From the NCBI GenBank assembly GCA_003554375.1, contig PWGF01000138.1:1-16006 (forward strand): DNA of 16,006 nucleotides. Reading direction: 5' to 3'. The first letter of the stretch is position 1; the number at the start of each line of letters is the position of its first letter. Below, piece by piece: positions 14,191 through 16,006 of the stretch. The notes under the pieces were generated by a model. That model ran no database searches and was not told the DNA's origin. It saw only the letters and a program-made list of their open reading frames with translations. This DNA is from Spirochaetaceae bacterium (lineage in GTDB: Bacteria > Spirochaetota > Spirochaetia > DSM-27196 > SKKC01). The translations under genes and the position numbers were made by a program.

Positions 14191-14871
14191 ATGAGTTCTT
14201 CACATTCTCCCGATCCAAATCGCGACCAAGAGACTGTCCTCTCATTCCATGACTACGTGAGCAACCGGCAACGGGAACAGTATATCGACTGCCTGGCTCG
14301 GAATTACTCCGCAGATCACCTCGACGAACACGAGTTCGAGCGGCGCGTCGAGCTTGCTAACTCCGCAACTCGGCTATCAGAGCTCCAGAGTCTCGTCAAA
14401 CACCTGCCGATCCCTGCCGAGCACCCCACATCTCGGTCGGAGCCGGCTGCGCCGCACGAGAGCCCTGCAGAGACGGAATACGCCGTCACTCGATCGCCCC
14501 CGGAAGGTCGCGACTTCGTCGTCAGTGTATTCTCCGGCGCCGACCGGTCCGGATCATGGAACCTCGCGCGCCGTCTGCACTCCGTAGCCGTTTTCGGGGG
14601 AAACGACATTGACCTTCGCGCAGCCCGCTTCGTGCCGGGGGAGACTTACCGCATTACTTGCTTCGTAGCCTTCGGAGGGGTAGATATTACCGTGCCTCAG
14701 GGCGTCAACCTGGTGGTGCGGGGTATTCCGATCTTCGGGGGCTTCGACGGGAGTAAGACCGACGGCGGCCCGGATGCCCCCACTGTGATCGTCTCCGGGC
14801 TGGTCCTGTTCGGCGGTGTGGACGTGAAGGCGAAAGCTGCCAAGAAGGGGAAATCGAAGAACAAGAGGTAG
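14191..14871 (+). CDS. DUF1707 and LiaF-like (DUF2154) domain protein
   Basis: This 226-residue protein has no membrane helix. Residues about 25-73 form a DUF1707 (SHOCT-like) domain, with REQYIDCLARNYSADHLDEH then EFERRVELA. After a Pro/Glu-rich linker (about 74-104), residues about 105-213 form a Gly-rich beta region like the C-terminal domain of LiaF/VraT proteins. It has FGG turns at 135-137, 160-162, 182-184 and 207-209, spaced 25, 22 and 25 residues, and a degenerate FSG at 114-116, consistent with beta-helix rungs. The tail is Lys-rich. LiaF-like domains take part in cell-envelope stress responses in Gram-positives; the role here is unknown. I chose the ATG at 14191 because GGAGG lies eight bases upstream; an ATG at 14143 has no such site. 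It is followed four bases later by the hydrolase gene. Confidence 0.88.
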   Translation: MSSSHSPDPNRDQETVLSFHDYVSNRQREQYIDCLARNYSADHLDEHEFERRVELANSATRLSELQSLVKHLPIPAEHPTSRSEPAAPHESPAETEYAVTRSPPEGRDFVVSVFSGADRSGSWNLARRLHSVAVFGGNDIDLRAARFVPGETYRITCFVAFGGVDITVPQGVNLVVRGIPIFGGFDGSKTDGGPDAPTVIVSGLVLFGGVDVKAKAAKKGKSKNKR

Positions 14872-14875
14872 AAAC

Positions 14876-15925
14876 GTGAGCGATCAGAGCTCCCTCCAGC
14901 ACAGTACGAGCGGACATAGTACGATTGGACCGAAGCTCGCATGGATTGCGTTCGCCTTCGCAGTGGGGGTGTTCATTCTATTCGTAGTCTTGCCATTTCT
15001 CTGGCCAATTCCCGAGCAAGGAGACTTGGTGGCGGATCCGCGCGAGCTTGCTCGTAGCGACAGCCAGTTCGTCAACGTAGACGGGTTGGATATCCACTAT
15101 ATCAGCGCAGGAGAGGGGGACACCGCGCTCGTATTCCTCCATGGGCTCGGCGGACGCGCCCACACCTTCTCGGAGATTATGCCGGAGCTCGAAAGCTATG
15201 GAAAGATGATCGCTTTCGATCGCCCCGGCTTCGGTCTGAGCGAACGCCCGGAACCGCCGTTCAACAACGGTAGTCCGTACGCTCCGGAACGACAGACCGA
15301 GCTCGTAATCGGGCTTCTGAACGAGCTCGGGATCTCAAACGCAGTGCTCGTCGGCCATTCGGCGGGAGGAGCGGTCGCGTTGGACGTCGCATACCGGGCT
15401 CCGCATCGCGTCGATTCGCTCGTGTTGATCGCACCTTCGATCTATACCCGCCCCGGGGTTCCTACGTATCTGAAGCCCATACTCCGTCTTCCCCAGGCGC
15501 GCCGCATCGGACCGTATCTTGTTCGCAGACTCGTACACCAGTTCGCTCCCAGATACCTCCATTCCTCATGGCACGATCCGGACGGCATATCCCCGGAGAC
15601 CTTCGAAACCTATTTCGAGATCACGCGTTTGGAAGGATGGGATCAAGCATTGTACGAGTATATAGCCGCTGCCGGCCCACCCTCGGTTCAAGACCTCGTA
15701 CCGAACGTTGCCAAGCCCACCCTCGTAATAACCGGTGACAACGATCCGGTCGTGCCCACGACCCAGAGCGTCCGCCTCAGCTCGGAGCTCCCGGCGGCCC
15801 AGCTCGTGGTTATCACCGAGTGCGGGCATGTTCCCCACGAAGAGTGCCCGGATCTCACAGTCGCGGCGATCCGCGGCTTCCTCGACCGGCTCCACCTGCC
15901 GACCAACGTCGTGCAAAAACCGTAA
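14876..15925 (+). CDS. Membrane-anchored alpha/beta hydrolase
   Basis: This 349-residue protein has one N-terminal membrane segment (about 21-42) and an alpha/beta hydrolase fold (about 65-340). The oxyanion region is LVFLHGLGG (85-93), the nucleophile elbow VGHSAGG puts Ser162 in place, the acid is Asp290 in ITGDNDPVVP, and the base is His318 in ECGHVPHEE, so the triad is complete. A helical cap lies between about 195 and 265. The fold covers esterases, lipases, haloalkane dehalogenases and others, so the substrate cannot be named; anchoring suggests an envelope-side lipid or ester. Without a cleavable signal its topology is probably N-in, C-out. The GTG start lies four bases after the DUF1707 gene's stop, with AGAGG seven bases upstream, so both genes form one operon. 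Confidence 0.9.
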   Translation: MSDQSSLQHSTSGHSTIGPKLAWIAFAFAVGVFILFVVLPFLWPIPEQGDLVADPRELARSDSQFVNVDGLDIHYISAGEGDTALVFLHGLGGRAHTFSEIMPELESYGKMIAFDRPGFGLSERPEPPFNNGSPYAPERQTELVIGLLNELGISNAVLVGHSAGGAVALDVAYRAPHRVDSLVLIAPSIYTRPGVPTYLKPILRLPQARRIGPYLVRRLVHQFAPRYLHSSWHDPDGISPETFETYFEITRLEGWDQALYEYIAAAGPPSVQDLVPNVAKPTLVITGDNDPVVPTTQSVRLSSELPAAQLVVITECGHVPHEECPDLTVAAIRGFLDRLHLPTNVVQKP

Positions 15926-15960
15926 CCGGCGGGGCCTGAAAACCGTGAGAGACCCGGGCG

Positions 15961-15992
15961 CTCGGCGGCTCGGGGGCTCGGCGGCTCGGGGG
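15961..15992. repeat. Short G+C-rich tandem repeat after the hydrolase gene
   Basis: The 16-bp unit CTCGGCGGCTCGGGGG occurs twice in direct succession (15961-15976 and 15977-15992). Each unit is itself two 8-bp steps of the form CTCGGSGG, giving four 8-mers. It begins 35 bases after the hydrolase stop, near the window edge, and may continue as a larger repeat family elsewhere. Confidence 0.6.
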
Positions 15993-16006
15993 CGCTAAGA
16001 ATCGGC

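Overview
The window reads as an ordinary, gene-dense chromosomal segment of a diderm (Gram-negative-type) bacterium that is G+C-rich by eye. Two predicted lipoproteins with textbook lipoboxes and an Mla/MCE-type lipid transport operon show that it has an outer membrane. Many of the exported or uncharacterised proteins are rich in Asp and Glu, which fits a halophilic or alkaliphilic lifestyle. The gene set (HD-GYP regulator, GlgX, lipoprotein amylase, STAS-MlaE) would suit a free-living spirochaete, but this is inference and no rRNA or tRNA is present to test it. No CRISPR array, transposase, phage gene or tRNA was seen.

Layout from left to right: (1) positions 3-668, + strand, the 3' end of an acidic protein of unknown function, cut by the window edge. 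(2) 942-1340, +, a small DUF2784 membrane protein, convergent with (3) a two-component pair on the minus strand, transcribed from the HD-GYP response regulator (3842 to 2805) to a soluble GAF histidine kinase (2639 to 1365). (4) 3843-4381, a gap of about 540 bases without a convincing gene but with three consecutive stem-loops. (5) A minus-strand alpha-glucan cluster: glgX debranching enzyme (9096 to 6598), then an exported GH13 lipoprotein (6412 to 4382) with a 12-bp CG-centred palindrome just upstream. (6) An inositol-monophosphatase family gene on + (9411-10193), whose candidate promoter lies so close to the ATG that the transcript may be leaderless. (7) A minus-strand lipid transport operon, mlaD, pqiC-like lipoprotein, STAS-mlaE, mlaF (13906 to 10297). 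(8) A divergent + strand pair: a DUF1707/LiaF-like protein (14191-14871) and a membrane-anchored alpha/beta hydrolase (14876-15925), followed by a short G+C-rich tandem repeat.

Functional reading: the kinase/HD-GYP pair should couple a cytoplasmic signal to cyclic-di-GMP breakdown. The lipoprotein amylase could act on external or periplasmic alpha-glucans, while GlgX trims glycogen or imported dextrins in the cytoplasm. The Mla-like operon should move phospholipid between the membranes, and the divergent DUF1707/LiaF-like and hydrolase genes next to it may also be envelope-related.

Most genes are members of known families. The points that stand out are the roughly 125-residue disordered insert in the C-terminal domain of GlgX, the structured gap at 3843-4381, the palindrome upstream of the GH13 gene, the possible leaderless phosphatase transcript, and the FGG-repeat protein paired with a hydrolase.
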